Assembly (NCBI RefSeq): GCF_003339845.1
Contig: NZ_PPTR01000001.1
Span: forward strand, 124,001-188,000
DNA from: Gordonibacter sp. 28C
GTDB taxonomy: Bacteria; Actinomycetota; Coriobacteriia; Coriobacteriales; Eggerthellaceae
Length of the DNA stretch: 64,000 nucleotides
Direction of reading: 5' to 3'
Below are positions 34,297 to 43,185 of this stretch, piece by piece. Within the stretch, counting starts at the first letter, position 1. The number at the start of each line of letters is the position of its first letter. Below the pieces are notes generated by a model, which did not search any database, was not told where the DNA came from, and worked only from the letters and a program-made list of their open reading frames with translations. The translations under genes were made by a program, and so were the position numbers.

Positions 34297-36923
34297 TTCG
34301 CACCTGCCTTCCTCACATCGCAGAGACATTCGTTCCAGGCCATGTTCGTGGACCACGTGGCGCCGATGAAGTAGATCTCATGGATGGGATTGATGAACGG
34401 GTAGATGAGCGTGTTGTACGACGAGTCTTCCGTGTAGCGCGCCCACCAGCCCATCTCGAATATGCATTGCTTCGGATAAAGGCCCGGTTCGTACACGAGC
34501 TTGCCGTTCACGTGGCCGCGGTCGTTGAACACTTCGACCTCGTCGCCTTCCGCCAAGCCCTTCGCCGCCGCGTCGTCGGGGTTCATCCATACGCGCGGGA
34601 GTCCGTCCTGCAACTCGAGCATCATGGGATTGCTCGAGTAGTTCGAGTGAACGCGATAGAGGCTGTTGCGCGTGAGGTAGTTGAAGGGGTACTTCTCACG
34701 TGCGGACGGGTCGAGCGCGTACTCGGTGTCTTCGAACAACGGCTTCCAAACGGGCAGCTGCTCGCCCATCTCGAGGAAGCGATCGTGGTCCTTGTAGAAC
34801 TCGATGCGTCCGGTCGGCACGAAATGGTCGGTCGAGCCCGGCGCGTTCGGCAGCGACGGGGGCGGGAACAGCACGTGGTTGTGAATCTGGTCCCAGAAGG
34901 GGATCATCTTCTCTTCCGGGTTCGCGTGCTTCATCTTGACGGGGCCGCGGCGCAGGTCCTCCACCGTGATGCCCGCCACCTTGTCTCCGCCGGTTTCCAG
35001 GAACTTCGCCAGCACCGCCTCGATCTGCTTCTCGGAATCCTCGGGCGGGAAGTCGGGGAACTGCTCGCCCCAAGCGGGGTCGATCCGGCGCGCCAGCTCC
35101 GAGAATATCCAAATCTCGGCACGCGCTTCGCCCGGTGGATCCGCCGCTTTCTGCTGCAGCTGGATGTAGGGGTGCAGCGGCGTGGTGCACACGTCAGTCT
35201 TCTCGTACCAAGCGCAGCCGGGGAGCACGACGTCGGCGTAATCGACGGTGGTGGTGTGCAGGAAGTCGCAGGTCATAATGAACTCCAGCTCCCCGCTTTC
35301 CACGCGTTTGCGCAACACGTCGCATACCGCATGCTGGTCGAAGGGGTTGGCCCAACCGGTTACCAAGGCATGGAAGCCGTTTTTCGGGTAGGGCGCCGTC
35401 ATCGTTTCGGTGGGGCCGTTCACGAAATAATGGTAAGGCGTGGACGTGGCGTTCGCGTTCGCGGGCATGAACCAGGACGCCGGCTTGAAGCGCACCTTGT
35501 ACTGGCCGATGTAGTCGGAAATGCCGCCGCCCAACGTGCCCACGTTGCCGGTGATCACCGCCAGCAGGGAAAGCGCACGTCCCTTGAGATCGCCGTGATG
35601 GTACTGGTGGGCGGATCCGCCCAAGATGATGTGGGCCGGTTTGATGGTGGCCGTCATGCGGGCGAGCCGCTCGATGGTCTCGGCGGGAACGTCGCTGATG
35701 TTCTGGGCTTTTGCCGCGGTGTAGTCGCGGTCGAGGAGCTCTTTGAGCAGCTGGAACGCAGGCTTCGCCTCCACGGTTTCCCCGGTTTTGAGCTCGATGC
35801 GGTACGAGCCTTCCAGCTCGACGGACGAAGGCGCTTCGAGGCGTGTGGGGTTGATCACGACGGGCGTCCCGTCGACGACGGCGATGTACGCCTCGCGCTT
35901 CTCGGGCGTGTCCTGCGGCCGCTCGAGGCCGTTCACGGCGGATGCTGGGATACGCTTCCCCGTGGCGGTGTTCACGAGAAGGGGCAGGTCGGTGTACGTT
36001 TTGACGAAGGCTTCATCGTAGAGCTTCTCGTCGATCATGACCTTGGCCATGGCCAGGGCCACTGCCGTGTCGCTGCCGGGGGCGAGCCGTACCCATTCGT
36101 CGGCTTTCGAGGCCGTGACCGTGTAGTTCGGGTCGAAGTAGATCACCTTGCCCCCGGCCTCCTGCGATTTCGTGAGGAAATGGGAGTCGGGAAGGCGGGT
36201 GGTCATGATGTTGGAGCCGAAATTCAAGGTGAGGCGAGAATCCTCCCAAGCGTAACTCTCGAGCTCCTCGCATTGGCAACCGAACGTTTCCGGGAAGAAC
36301 ATCGGAAGATCGCCGTTCATTTCGTAGCCGGGGAAGTTCGTCCAGCCGCTCATGTTCACCAAGCGGATGAACGTGCCCTTGTTGATGTAATTGAGCGGCG
36401 GCACCTGGTAGTCGACGGCGATCGAGTCGGCGCCGTACTTTTCGGTGATCTCGCGGATGCGTTTCGCTGCGAAGTCGAGCGCCTCGTCCCATGTGCACGC
36501 GCGCAGTTGGCCGCCGTCCTTGTACGGCGTTTCGCGGATCATGGGATGCAGCAGGCGGTCGTCGCCGTACATCATGGTGTTGAACGAAGTTCCCTTCAGG
36601 CAGCCGCGCGGATTGTAGCCGTCATCGCCGTAATCGGCAGCCTGAATGAGCGTTCTCACCTTTCCGTCGTACGTCGCTGCGACCATGCCGCAGGCACCGG
36701 TGCAGTTGGGCGAACAGGTGGAACGGACTTGCGACAGCGCCTTTCCGTCGGTCCCCATAGCAGAATCGCCCATCATGTCGTCTGCAAGTGCCTGCGAAAG
36801 CGGCGTGATACTGCCGGCTGCGCAGGCGGCTACGCTCGCCGCCGCGGTGGTTTTCAAGAATCCCCTGCGCGTTTGGCGCGGACCGTGTTCGATCCCCTGT
36901 GCGCGTGCATTGTGCTCCTTCAT
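34293..36923 (-). CDS. Tat-exported molybdopterin oxidoreductase, catalytic subunit (DMSO reductase family)
   Basis: 876 residues; ATG at 36921-36923 with GAGGAAGG upstream. Twin-arginine signal QTRRGFLKTTAAAS (18-30). The N-terminal cluster motif is C70-x3-C74-x3-C78-x29-C108. Molybdopterin-guanine-dinucleotide binding segments follow (CLKGTSF, LNFGSNIMTTRLPDSHF, GGSAHQYHHGD) with a C-terminal dinucleotide-binding beta barrel (FNYLTRNSLYRVHSNYSSNP). Eggerthellaceae carry many such enzymes, among them catechol dehydroxylases and reductases of sulfoxides and N-oxides. The electron acceptor here cannot be named from sequence. First gene of a leftward operon with the FeS and NrfD subunits, followed by a Crp-type regulator. 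Confidence 0.93.
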   Translation of the reverse strand: MKEHNARAQGIEHGPRQTRRGFLKTTAAASVAACAAGSITPLSQALADDMMGDSAMGTDGKALSQVRSTCSPNCTGACGMVAATYDGKVRTLIQAADYGDDGYNPRGCLKGTSFNTMMYGDDRLLHPMIRETPYKDGGQLRACTWDEALDFAAKRIREITEKYGADSIAVDYQVPPLNYINKGTFIRLVNMSGWTNFPGYEMNGDLPMFFPETFGCQCEELESYAWEDSRLTLNFGSNIMTTRLPDSHFLTKSQEAGGKVIYFDPNYTVTASKADEWVRLAPGSDTAVALAMAKVMIDEKLYDEAFVKTYTDLPLLVNTATGKRIPASAVNGLERPQDTPEKREAYIAVVDGTPVVINPTRLEAPSSVELEGSYRIELKTGETVEAKPAFQLLKELLDRDYTAAKAQNISDVPAETIERLARMTATIKPAHIILGGSAHQYHHGDLKGRALSLLAVITGNVGTLGGGISDYIGQYKVRFKPASWFMPANANATSTPYHYFVNGPTETMTAPYPKNGFHALVTGWANPFDQHAVCDVLRKRVESGELEFIMTCDFLHTTTVDYADVVLPGCAWYEKTDVCTTPLHPYIQLQQKAADPPGEARAEIWIFSELARRIDPAWGEQFPDFPPEDSEKQIEAVLAKFLETGGDKVAGITVEDLRRGPVKMKHANPEEKMIPFWDQIHNHVLFPPPSLPNAPGSTDHFVPTGRIEFYKDHDRFLEMGEQLPVWKPLFEDTEYALDPSAREKYPFNYLTRNSLYRVHSNYSSNPMMLELQDGLPRVWMNPDDAAAKGLAEGDEVEVFNDRGHVNGKLVYEPGLYPKQCIFEMGWWARYTEDSSYNTLIYPFINPIHEIYFIGATWSTNMAWNECLCDVRKAGAK

Positions 36924-37337
36924 GCGGGTCGCACCTTCCTCTCGGTTTGACTTTTTTGCATGGTCCAATATCCCACCAGGCTTTTTGCCTTCGATGGAGT
37001 GAATTTGGACACGGGAATGCCAGGGCAATCAGCGCGCGCTTTTGGTTGTATACAGAATTACCTGCCCCCTTGCGAGCGAGTATATGCGGGCTATTTCGAC
37101 TTCGCAAGAAGTGCAAGTGAGAAATTCAAAAAATTGGAAATCAACACAATTAAATCACAACTATTTCGATTTTTGCTGCATTCATGGCAGACAACCAGGC
37201 GTTTTAAGTTTTAAATACAATTTACCTATGCCCTCAGAACAAGCCAAACCTCTTATGCTCCTACGCTTGGCCACGATTCTTTCCGTTTGTTACCTTGTCG
37301 TGTTTGGTTCAGAAAATTGTTTTCGTATACTTGCATC
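36924..37337. other. AT-rich intergenic region between the divergent molybdoenzyme operon and nhaA
   Basis: 414 bases, clearly AT-richer than the flanking genes from about 37040 to 37330. The leftward promoter of the molybdoenzyme operon and its binding sites should be here, and the rightward nhaA promoter is listed separately. No gene is seen. The many A/T tracts (for example around 37110-37230) suggest bent, regulator-rich DNA. Confidence 0.5.
37304..37331 (+). promoter_or_regulatory. Promoter of nhaA, probably leaderless transcript
   Basis: TTGGTT (37304-37309), 16 bases, TATACT (37326-37331). Only six bases separate the -10 box from the ATG at 37338, so transcription should start at or next to the A of the start codon. 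No ribosome site is present, which fits a leaderless mRNA. Confidence 0.6.
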
Positions 37338-38837
37338 ATGACCGAGACTTGTAACGATAGGCGCGCGACGCAAGATACAGCCTCCGACGGAGGGCGGCCC
37401 CCTCAACAGCCTGCCGACGGTGCCTGCCTGACCGGCGACCCTGCCTGCTCGCCTACCGAGCGCATCCTCGAGCCGGAAGTGCGGCACCATCATCGCCGCA
37501 AGCGCAAGTTCCTCGAGTTCACGCACTCGTCCACACGCGCGACCATGCTCATGCTGGCGGCGGCCGTGGCGGCCCTCGTCATCGAGAACACGCCGGTGCT
37601 GCCGTACTTCGCCTCGTTCTGGCACGATTTCGACTTGGGCTTCTCGCTGGGAAGCTTCGCGCCGCACCTGTCGTTGGAGCACTTCATCAACGACTTCCTC
37701 ATGGCCATATTCTTTCTGCTGGTGGGCTTGGAGATCAAGTTCGAGCTCACGGCGGGCGAGCTGCGCAACCCGCGCAAGGCGCTGCTGCCCATCTTGGGCG
37801 CGGCCGGCGGCGCCGTAGTGCCCGCTGTCGTGTACACGGCGGTGAACGCGGGCAGCGGTTTCGAACAGGGCTGGGGCGTTCCCATGGCGAACGATATCGC
37901 GTTCTGCCTGGGCATCTTGGCGCTGCTGGGCAGCCGCGTCCCGGCGGGGCTGCGCTCGTTTTTGTCCACGCTCACCATTGCCGACGACATGATCGCCATC
38001 CTGGTCATCGCGGTGTTCTACACGGCCGACCTCGATATCGCGTGGTTGATGGGCGGTTTGGCGCTGTTCGCCGGCGCGCTCGTCATCAACCGGCTGCACG
38101 TGTACGACCTCTGGCCGTACGTGCTCATCGGGTTGGCCATGTGGGTGTGCTTCCTGCTGTCGGGCGTGCACGCCACCATCGCGGGCGTGCTGTTGGCGCT
38201 GGCCATCCCGGCGCAATCGCAGGTGAAGCTCGACCGGGCGCCGGGCTGGTTCGCGGCGCGGGCGCGCAAGGCCGACGAGCGCTACGACCCCGGCGAGCCC
38301 GACATCGTGCAGAAGGAGTACCTGGCAGAGCTCGACGAGATCGGCCGCGTGTCGCGCATGGCCATCCCTCCCGTCACGCGTCTGGACTACCGCCTGCACA
38401 TCCCCGTGTACTTCGTCATCCTGCCGCTGTTCGCGTTCTCGAACGCCAGCGTGGTGCTCGTGGGCATGGACCCGCTTGCCGTCATCGCGAACCCCGTGAC
38501 CATCGGCGTGTTCTGCGGCCTGCTGTTCGGCAAGCCGCTCGGCATCTTCCTGGCCACGTGGCTTACCGTGAAACTGCGCCTGAGCGATCTGCCGAAGGGC
38601 GTGAACTGGGGGCACATCGCCGGCGTGTCCGTGCTGGGCGGCGTGGGCTTCACCATGGCTATCTTCGTGACGAACCTGGCGTTCGTCGACCCGAACACCA
38701 TCGCCGTGGCGAAGGCGGCCATTCTGGCGGCCTCGCTCATCGCCGGCATCGCGGGCTTCTTCGTGCTGCGCCACGTGACCGACGACGGGGAAGAGGCGGT
38801 CGCCGACGAGGACGCGGCGCGGGAAAGCAGGGCGTGA
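37338..38837 (+). CDS. nhaA: Na+/H+ antiporter NhaA
   Basis: 499 residues with about 12 helices after a hydrophilic 50-residue N-terminus. NhaA signatures are present: FHINDF-like LEHFINDFLMAIFFLLVGLE, PMANDIAFCLGILALLG (first conserved Asp), and TIADDMIAILVIAVFYT with the ion-binding Asp pair. An extra hydrophilic loop of about 50 residues (around 300-350) separates the halves and is longer than in E. coli NhaA. It expels Na+ in exchange for H+ and regulates internal pH. The start ATG at 37338 has no ribosome site but a promoter directly in front. The gene shares a bidirectional terminator with the amidohydrolase gene. Confidence 0.95.
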   Translation: MTETCNDRRATQDTASDGGRPPQQPADGACLTGDPACSPTERILEPEVRHHHRRKRKFLEFTHSSTRATMLMLAAAVAALVIENTPVLPYFASFWHDFDLGFSLGSFAPHLSLEHFINDFLMAIFFLLVGLEIKFELTAGELRNPRKALLPILGAAGGAVVPAVVYTAVNAGSGFEQGWGVPMANDIAFCLGILALLGSRVPAGLRSFLSTLTIADDMIAILVIAVFYTADLDIAWLMGGLALFAGALVINRLHVYDLWPYVLIGLAMWVCFLLSGVHATIAGVLLALAIPAQSQVKLDRAPGWFAARARKADERYDPGEPDIVQKEYLAELDEIGRVSRMAIPPVTRLDYRLHIPVYFVILPLFAFSNASVVLVGMDPLAVIANPVTIGVFCGLLFGKPLGIFLATWLTVKLRLSDLPKGVNWGHIAGVSVLGGVGFTMAIFVTNLAFVDPNTIAVAKAAILAASLIAGIAGFFVLRHVTDDGEEAVADEDAARESRA

Positions 38838-38845
38838 CGCCGCGA

Positions 38846-38883
38846 GAAAAAAGAGCGCCTTGGCCGCGGTGGGCCAAGGCGCT
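38846..38883. terminator. Bidirectional terminator between nhaA and the amidohydrolase gene
   Basis: 12-base perfect stem AGCGCCTTGGCC / GGCCAAGGCGCT (38854-38865, 38872-38883). The minus strand continues with CTTTTTTCTC, giving a strong stop for the leftward amidohydrolase gene; the plus strand has only TTTG. Confidence 0.85.
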
Positions 38884-38909
38884 TTGCGCGGTGCGATGCG
38901 AACGAGGGG

Positions 38910-40583
38910 CTAGGCCTCGTACACCACTTCGCCGCCGAGCACGGTCGTGGTGACCTGCGCGTCGCGGATGTCCGTCGGATCGTCGGACGCGAAGCAGTCG
39001 CGGTCGAGGATGGCGAAGTCGGCGAAGTTGCCCACCTCCACCGAGCCCATCTTGTCGTCGTCGTGGCTGAAGAACGCGGAGTTCTTCGTCCACATGATGA
39101 GCGCCTGGATGGGCGTGACCTTCGACTCGTCGCCCTTGGAGAGCGTCTTGCCCGTCGTCTCGTCAAGGCGCGTGACGGCGTAGTACATGCCGAGCATCGG
39201 GTTGGGGGACACCACGGGCGAGTCGGAGCTGCCGCCGGCCAGGATGCCGTTCTTGAACATGAGGCCCGGCGACTGGAAGCGCTCGACCTGCTCGGGCCAG
39301 AACAGCGGCTCCTCGCCCATCTGGGAGACGAGCGTCGGCTGCAGGCACACGCCCACGCCCAGCTCCTTCATGATAGGCCACTGGTCCTCGTAGGGAAGCT
39401 GGTAGTGGATCAAGTAGTGGCGCAGCTCCTTGACCGGGCGGATCTTGTTCGCCTCCTGGAACGCGTGCAGCGCGCGGTCCTCGCTCATGTCGCCGATGGT
39501 GTGGATGCCGAACTGCCAACCGAGCTCGGTGGCCTTGCACACCAAGGCGTCGATCTCCTCCTGCGTGTAGATGGTGTCGCCGTAATAGCCCGGGCGCTGG
39601 CGGTACTCGCGGCGGTTCATGGCGGCGGTGAAGGCGGCGGTGATGCCGTCGAGCGTCACCTTGCAGCCGTTCAGTTTGAGCATTTCGTCGCCGAAGCCGG
39701 TGACGCAGTCCATCTCCTCGAGACGGCGCAGGTTGTCCTCGAAGGAGCCGAACTGCGGGTCGAGGTAGAACATGAGGTTGGCGCGGTAGGTGAGCTTGCC
39801 CTGCTTCCTCGCCTCGTTGTAGATGTGCATCTGCTTGTAGTTGAGGTTCGCGTCGATGGCGCTCGTGATGCCGAAGGAGTTGAGGCGCTGTCCGATGAGC
39901 ACGAGGCTCTCGAGGTGCTCGGCGTCGGTCAGCGGCGGCTTGGTCTTGAGCATGGGTTGGAGCGCGCCGTTCTCGTACAGCAGGCCGTCGAGCTCGCCGT
40001 CGTCGTAATGCCCGATCTCGGCGCCCTCGGGCTGCGGCGTGTCCTTCGTGTAGCCGCACGCTTCGAGCGCGAGCGAGTTCGCGGCGATGGTGTGCACGGA
40101 CATGTGCAGCAGGATGACCGGGTTGTTCGGGGCGACCTCGTCGAGCTCGCGGCGCGTGATGACCTCCTGGCTGTCCTCCCAGATGAGCTCGTTCCAGCCG
40201 TCGCCCTCGATCCACACGCCGTCGGGGATGCTCGCGGCCTTCTCGGCCACGGCGTCGAGGATGGCCTGGCGGCTGGTCACGCCGTTGAAGTCGAGGTTGA
40301 GCATCTGCTCGCCGGTCCACTTGCAGTGCATGTGGCACTCGACGAAGCCGGGGGTGAGTATCTTGCCGGAGGCGTCGACGACCTTGGTGTGCGCGCCGAT
40401 GTACTGCTCCACGTCGGCGGCCGTGCCCACGGCGATGACCTTGCCGTCCTTGGCGGCCACGCCGCCGTCTTCGATGATGGGGAAGTCGGTCTTGCCTTCT
40501 TTGACCTCGTCGCAGGTGATGGCGACGGTGTAGACCTTCGGGTGCTGGATGACCAGATCGGCCTCGGGATACCATGTTTTCAT
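38910..40583 (-). CDS. YtcJ-like amidohydrolase (amidohydrolase family 3)
   Basis: 557 residues. The ATG at 40581-40583 has GAGGAG upstream. The metal-dependent hydrolase fold is shown by the early GKILTPGFVECHMHCKW (HxH metal site), the YtcJ-type WIEGDGWNE, a late FGIHTIGDMSEDRAL with His and Asp, GSSDSPVVSPNPMLGMYYAV, and the C-terminal beta sandwich EVGNFADFAILDRDCF. YtcJ-type enzymes hydrolyse amide or carbamate bonds of small molecules, and natural substrates are mostly unknown. There is no signal peptide, so it is cytoplasmic. The divergent membrane protein gene 353 bases away may carry the substrate (inference). Confidence 0.9.
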   Translation of the reverse strand: MKTWYPEADLVIQHPKVYTVAITCDEVKEGKTDFPIIEDGGVAAKDGKVIAVGTAADVEQYIGAHTKVVDASGKILTPGFVECHMHCKWTGEQMLNLDFNGVTSRQAILDAVAEKAASIPDGVWIEGDGWNELIWEDSQEVITRRELDEVAPNNPVILLHMSVHTIAANSLALEACGYTKDTPQPEGAEIGHYDDGELDGLLYENGALQPMLKTKPPLTDAEHLESLVLIGQRLNSFGITSAIDANLNYKQMHIYNEARKQGKLTYRANLMFYLDPQFGSFEDNLRRLEEMDCVTGFGDEMLKLNGCKVTLDGITAAFTAAMNRREYRQRPGYYGDTIYTQEEIDALVCKATELGWQFGIHTIGDMSEDRALHAFQEANKIRPVKELRHYLIHYQLPYEDQWPIMKELGVGVCLQPTLVSQMGEEPLFWPEQVERFQSPGLMFKNGILAGGSSDSPVVSPNPMLGMYYAVTRLDETTGKTLSKGDESKVTPIQALIMWTKNSAFFSHDDDKMGSVEVGNFADFAILDRDCFASDDPTDIRDAQVTTTVLGGEVVYEA

Positions 40584-40936
40584 GATGGGGTTCTCCTCTT
40601 CCGTTGTCGCTGTTCGCGAAAAAGCGGAAAGGACGTCAGCCGGCCTGCGGCAGCGAAGCCGCGTTGCTCGGTACCGCCTCGAAACCCTTGTATCATCCCC
40701 GTTGCACAGCATAGGAAATAATCGTGCGGCGCACCACCGGTCGGAAGGACGATATCGGACGGGATTATCGTACTTTCGACCGATTCTCAACGGCGGGCGA
40801 ACTAGGATAGGATGGCTCCAAGCCAATCCTTCCTCGGTCCATCCATAGCGTGCAGAAACGACAGGCGCGATGCGCCGCCCTTTTCGTCGGGGGTTCTGCA
40901 CGGATCTATTCATCGGATACGAGAGAAGGTGCCCTC
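40584..40936. other. Divergent intergenic region between amidohydrolase and membrane protein genes
   Basis: 353 bases. It must hold both promoters and any shared operator, but no clear consensus pair or palindrome was recognised. The leader of the rightward gene from about 40800 on is open in one frame without coding character. Confidence 0.4.
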
Positions 40937-42175
40937 GTGGAAAATACGTTTGCCGACGCGGATGCGTCCGTCGTCGCAGAAACACCCGTTTCGTCGAAAG
41001 CGTCTTCGACGGCAGGATCGCGCAAGGAGATCTTGCCGGCGTTCTGCATCACCGTCGTTGCCGCCATCGCGCTGTACGCTCTGATGAGCTACGTGCAGCC
41101 GATGCTCATGGACAACGACTTCATCTATGATTTCGGCACCATGATGACCGGCTGCATCGAGGGGTCGCCCCTCTACCGCGTGGCCTGGTTCTTCGCCGAT
41201 TTGACCGAAGGCTCGTTCATCGCGGCGCTTCCGGCCTCCATCGGCATGATCATCATGGGCTTCGTGGCCGCCGCGCTCGAGCGCAAAAAATCGGCCCATG
41301 CCGGCACCGGCGTGGCGGGCAACGGCCATATCTTCACCACCATGTTCGTCACGACGTGCCTGTCGCTGATCTTGGGCCAGCTCATCTACGGCGGCCTGTT
41401 CGCCAGCGGCTGGATCCCCACGTTCGCCACCGTGCTCACCGTGCAGGTGTTCGTGATCTTCTACGGCGCCGACCTGAAGAAGGTGGCAACGTCGCTCATC
41501 CTGGGCACGCTCGTCACTTGCCCGGTGTGCTACGCCCTGCTCTACGGCATCGTCTCCCCGCTGGGGCTTCCGCTGTTCATCGCCGTGTCCGCCGGCGTGG
41601 CCGTCGTGGTGCCGCTCTGCTCGCTCATATTCCGCCTCATGCCGTGGATGACCATCCCGGCACCGGCCGAGGCCCCCAACCCCACGGATCAGAACAAGAG
41701 CAAGTTCTTCGTGCACCAGATCTTCGGCGACATCGGCCAGCTGACCATCTGGGGCAGCTCGTGGGCGACCATCGGCATGTACGTGGGCGGCATCGTGTCG
41801 TGGATCATGAACCCGCTGCACCCCGCCTACGGCTCCGGCAACTTCCCGCTGCTCATTCTGGTGCAGGTGGTCACCGGTGCGCTGGCCATTCTCATCTGGT
41901 ACCCGAAGTGGAAGAAGACCGGCATGGCCTTCACGTTCGCCGGCATCGTGTTCGCCTCCGCCATCGTGAGCACCTATCCGCCCAGCTGGGCCATCGTCAT
42001 CCCCACCATCCTCATCGGCGCCGTGGTGTTCGCGCCGCTGGTGGAGTGGGTGCTCAAGGTGTTCCGCTTCAAGGGAACCTACCACCCCATCTGCCTGATC
42101 CAGGTTTCCATCTTCACGGTGTGCACCGCATGGTCGTTCGCGGTCATGTACCTGGTCATGCCGATGCTCGCGTAA
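40937..42175 (+). CDS. Multi-pass membrane protein of unknown family, possible transporter
   Basis: 412 residues from a GTG start at 40937, chosen because GAGAAGG lies seven bases upstream. An earlier in-frame ATG at 40850 lacks a ribosome site. About ten helices are visible, including ILPAFCITVVAAIALYALMS, TMFVTTCLSLILGQLIYGGL and a Trp-rich part IWGSSWATIGMYVGGIVSWI. A short cytoplasmic loop carries PNPTDQNKSKFF. I do not recognise a named transporter signature. It is divergent from a YtcJ-type amidohydrolase and ends at a strong terminator, so it forms its own unit. Substrate uptake or product export for the amidohydrolase is a reasonable guess only. Confidence 0.75.
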   Translation: MENTFADADASVVAETPVSSKASSTAGSRKEILPAFCITVVAAIALYALMSYVQPMLMDNDFIYDFGTMMTGCIEGSPLYRVAWFFADLTEGSFIAALPASIGMIIMGFVAAALERKKSAHAGTGVAGNGHIFTTMFVTTCLSLILGQLIYGGLFASGWIPTFATVLTVQVFVIFYGADLKKVATSLILGTLVTCPVCYALLYGIVSPLGLPLFIAVSAGVAVVVPLCSLIFRLMPWMTIPAPAEAPNPTDQNKSKFFVHQIFGDIGQLTIWGSSWATIGMYVGGIVSWIMNPLHPAYGSGNFPLLILVQVVTGALAILIWYPKWKKTGMAFTFAGIVFASAIVSTYPPSWAIVIPTILIGAVVFAPLVEWVLKVFRFKGTYHPICLIQVSIFTVCTAWSFAVMYLVMPMLA

Positions 42176-42223
42176 CCACTCGGTCGCGGCGCGTCCGACA
42201 GCGCGCTCGACATTCCCACCCCC

Positions 42224-42264
42224 AAGCCCCCGCCGCATTCAGTCCCCGCGGCGGGGGCTTTTGG
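42224..42264 (+). terminator. Rho-independent terminator after the unknown membrane protein gene
   Basis: 13-base perfect stem AAGCCCCCGCCGC / GCGGCGGGGGCTT (42224-42236, 42248-42260) with an 11-base loop, followed by TTGG after the stem's own TT. Confidence 0.85.
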
Positions 42265-42285
42265 CTTTCGGGAAGCGCGCGAGCA

Positions 42286-42312
42286 GGGCGGGGCAAGCTC
42301 CGCCCCTCTACG
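42286..42312 (-). repeat. REP-like palindrome, copy 3 (intergenic)
   Basis: The reverse complement begins CGTAGAGGGGCGGAGCTTGC and ends CCCGCCC. It is the same hairpin type as the two copies within the murT-gatD linker, here in a gap between convergent genes. Confidence 0.65.
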
Positions 42313-42384
42313 GGGCGGCCGCCGAACGCAGGTTCCAGTGGCTTCGATGCGGCCTCTTGATCCGCCTTGTCTTGGCAACGAAGT

Positions 42385-42765
42385 TTAGCGCGCGGTTTCG
42401 TGCAGCAGGGCGACGAGCGCCGTGCGGTTCGCAACGCCGGCTTTGGCGAAAATGTTCTGGATATGGGATTTCACGGTGGAGAGGCTGATGCACAGGCGAA
42501 GGGCTATCTGCTCGTTCGTGAACCCTTCGGCTATCAGCAGCGCAACGTCGCGTTCGCGCGACGTGAGGTTGGACAGCAAGCCGTTTTGCTGGAAAGAGGA
42601 GCGGCTCGCGTCTTGGTCGCTCTGCTCGAACAACGGAGTGACGCGTACGGTGAATGAGCAGGCGTCGACGGGGTCGTCTTCCACCTGCATGCGGAAGCAG
42701 AGGCCTTGGGCGTTCGTGAAGTCCAGATAGCGATCTTGTCCTTGTGCGGGGGTCTGGCTTGCCAT
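42385..42765 (-). CDS. Small LuxR-type HTH regulator
   Basis: 126 residues. The N-terminal 65 residues have no recognised domain; one strand-rich stretch (LCFRMQVEDDPVDACSFTVRV) is visible. Residues about 66-125 are a LuxR/GerE HTH: LTSRERDVALLIAEGFTNEQ, LCISLSTVKSHIQNIFAKAG. GGGAGG precedes the ATG at a slightly long distance. It lacks the 12-helix membrane part found in the neighbouring LuxR-type regulator, so it may be a stand-alone partner or a shortened relative. The target genes are not evident. It ends close to the terminator of the rightward membrane protein gene. Confidence 0.85.
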   Translation of the reverse strand: MASQTPAQGQDRYLDFTNAQGLCFRMQVEDDPVDACSFTVRVTPLFEQSDQDASRSSFQQNGLLSNLTSRERDVALLIAEGFTNEQIALRLCISLSTVKSHIQNIFAKAGVANRTALVALLHETAR

Positions 42766-43185
42766 GTCGAACGACGCCTCCCTTCTTGGGGTTGCCCCTC
42801 CTTCGGGAGCGACCCGAAGGAGGGGCAGGGGGTGACACCTTGGTTTCCGCTTTCTTGCGAAACTTCAGCTTAAAACACTAGAAACCTTGGAGTGGTGATG
42901 CGCTCATGTTCATGCCCGTCCCCTGTTCACCTCCTTGCCACGTTCCTTCCTCGGAAATGCCGGGCATGGCGCATGTGCTGTTTCGAATCATGCGTTCTCA
43001 CCCGGTCGAGCGCCATCCTCCACCCGAGGTGGTTTGTCTCGACGGGGCATCTCACCCCTCATGTATTAGATGTTTTCAGGTGAGTATTAGGTATACTCAC
43101 CGAAGCGCGAAGGGGGCAACGCGTTTGTTTTCGCGATCCTCCGTGCGCGCGCTCATATGAGGCGATTGGTTATCGGGGGACCAAT
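42766..43185. other. Divergent intergenic region between two LuxR-type genes
   Basis: 420 bases upstream of both LuxR-type genes. It contains the 23-base palindrome listed at 43079-43101, with a related GTATTAG element some 20 bases upstream. Short frames within have no ribosome site or recognisable product. Confidence 0.5.
43079..43101. promoter_or_regulatory. Operator-like palindrome upstream of the LuxR-MFS-like gene
   Basis: Perfect nine-base arms GGTGAGTAT / ATACTCACC separated by five bases, 84 bases before the start codon. GTATTAG occurs both within it and at 43063-43069, suggesting two adjacent half sites for a dimeric regulator. Confidence 0.6.
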
